DNA from: an uncultured Synergistaceae bacterium | GTDB lineage: Bacteria; Synergistota; Synergistia; Synergistales; Aminobacteriaceae | Direction of reading: 5' to 3' | Length of the DNA stretch: 15,376 nucleotides | Assembly: GCA_937870605.1 (NCBI GenBank) | Contig: CALMZW010000239.1 | Coordinates: 1 to 15,376, forward strand | Part shown: piece after piece, positions 14,482-15,376 of the stretch | Position numbering within the stretch: the first letter of the stretch is position 1 | How the letters are laid out: every line of letters starts with the position of its first letter | Notes under the pieces: model-generated | The model's database searches: none | Told to the model about the DNA's origin: nothing | What the model saw: only the letters and a program-made list of their open reading frames with translations | Made by a program: the position numbers and the translations under genes

Positions 14482-15376
14482 TTATAGCGTCGCCAGAAAA
14501 GAAATCAGCGATTCCATTTCCTCGCGCGCTCCGATTGAAATGCGAACCCACGTACGGTCCTGCTGCGCCAGAGTGACGCTTTTGAGGAAAAACCCGGACC
14601 TGGACGCAATGTCCTTCAGATCGGGAATGATCGGTTGTTTCCCCAAAAGGACAAAATTGGCGTCGCTTTCCAGTGCAACCCACCCGGGCAGAGCGTTCAT
14701 GCGGCGAACGAACGAGTCGCGTATTGAAAGAACCTCGATCACGTTCTGCTGCATGATTTCCGGGCAACGCAACAGCTCGGACGCCGCCGCGGCGGAAAAC
14801 ACGTTCACATTGAACGGACTTCGTATTTTCTCCAGTGCAGAAGCGACATCGGGCGAACACAAGGCATAACCGAGACGACCTCCCGCGAATCCCCAGGCTT
14901 TCGACAGGGTTTTTAAAATGACGGTGTGCGGCGGAATGCCCTTTTGTAACAGGGTGTCGGAATAACGGTCGGAGGAAAATTCTCCGTACGCTTCGTCGAT
15001 GACGAGGACCGAGTCGACAGCCTGTGTCCAGGCGGACGCATCTTCAAGGATAGAAGCCGGGATCGCTTTCCCCGTGGGATTATTGGGAGTATCCATCAGC
15101 ACCAGGGAAGGGACGTGCTTCCGCAGAAGCGCGCCGCATCCGGAAGAATCGAACGACGCCTCATGCGTCACCGATATGCTTGACGATACGACGGGAACGC
15201 CGAAAACATGCGACAATCGTTCATACTCGGAAAACGAAGGATCGAAGAAAAAGACGGATCTGTTCTTCCCTGTGAAAGCGGTGAAACAAAGCCAGAGAAT
15301 TTCGTCTCCGCCGTTCCCAAGGATGATATTCTCCGGTTTCAGCGAAAAACGGGACGCCAAGAGTTCTTTGAGTTCC
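14482..15376 (-). CDS. hisC: HisC-type aminotransferase (histidinol-phosphate aminotransferase-like), N-terminus outside window
   Basis: PLP-dependent fold-type I aminotransferase; in histidine synthesis HisC converts imidazole-acetol phosphate to histidinol phosphate. The frame is open to the window end (ELKELLASRF precedes the first in-frame TTG at 15360), so the true start lies outside and about 55-65 N-terminal residues are missing. Visible motifs in order: NIILGNGGDEI (PLP phosphate loop), MDTPNNPTGKA, VLVIDEAYGEF (Asp and Tyr near the cofactor), LKTLSKAWGFAGGRLGYA (Schiff-base Lys and phosphate-binding Arg), and RISIG near the end (substrate carboxylate Arg). Sequence alone cannot exclude a related enzyme such as an aromatic or CobD-like aminotransferase. 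No other his gene is visible; the partner downstream is yerC. Confidence 0.85.
   Translation of the reverse strand, partial: ELKELLASRFSLKPENIILGNGGDEILWLCFTAFTGKNRSVFFFDPSFSEYERLSHVFGVPVVSSSISVTHEASFDSSGCGALLRKHVPSLVLMDTPNNPTGKAIPASILEDASAWTQAVDSVLVIDEAYGEFSSDRYSDTLLQKGIPPHTVILKTLSKAWGFAGGRLGYALCSPDVASALEKIRSPFNVNVFSAAAASELLRCPEIMQQNVIEVLSIRDSFVRRMNALPGWVALESDANFVLLGKQPIIPDLKDIASRSGFFLKSVTLAQQDRTWVRISIGAREEMESLISFLATL

Overview
This is a compact, gene-dense bacterial chromosomal window of moderate-to-high GC. It shows no mobile elements, CRISPR array, rRNA or tRNA. The gene content (a C-terminal fragment resembling SpoIVB/S55-domain proteins, then tmk, yaaR, holB and ricT, followed by ftsY, a DUF4416 protein, purB, glpX, hypF, a Lon-like protease, an endonuclease III, yerC and hisC) suggests an anaerobic diderm of the Synergistota type or a relative of the Firmicutes. 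The lineage call is an inference from gene families and order, not from a marker gene. Unusual TTG starts preceded by very strong Shine-Dalgarno (SD) sequences recur, for example in ricT, ftsY and probably yerC.

Region 1 (1-8489, + strand) is one long, tightly packed gene string. Most junctions overlap by a few bases (ATGA overlaps) or by 20-50 bases. It runs: S55-type protein (5' end outside the window), tmk, yaaR, holB, ricT, ftsY, an unrecognised PAS-like protein, a DUF4416 protein, purB, glpX. The tmk-yaaR-holB-ricT block matches the Bacillus subtilis order except that yaaQ/darA is absent. The string links dTTP supply, the replication clamp loader, an RNA-processing/regulatory factor, membrane-protein targeting, purine synthesis and gluconeogenesis. 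It ends at a perfect 16-bp hairpin (8494-8533) placed between convergent genes.

Region 2 (8530-10809, - strand) is hypF, the carbamoyltransferase that starts CN ligand synthesis for [NiFe]-hydrogenases. It has its own good sigma-70-type promoter (TTGAGA, 17 bp, TAGAAT) and no other hyp gene nearby. Its stop codon lies inside the hairpin shared with glpX.

Region 3 (10951-14099, + strand) is a divergently transcribed pair: an 817-residue Lon-like AAA protease of the LonB/YcbZ class and an endonuclease III homologue with a complete [4Fe-4S] motif, coupled by an ATGA overlap. A second perfect hairpin (14107-14136) ends it and also serves the convergent unit on the right.

Region 4 (14139-15376, - strand) is a HisC-type aminotransferase (N-terminus outside the window) followed by a YerC/TrpR-family DNA-binding protein.

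I see no clearly new multi-gene system. The items most worth a second look are the PAS-like protein between ftsY and the DUF4416 gene, the arginine-rich tail on RicT, the shortened delta-prime subunit lacking one zinc ligand, the lysine-rich insertion in the YerC helix-turn-helix, and the Walker A lysine-to-arginine change in the Lon-like protease.
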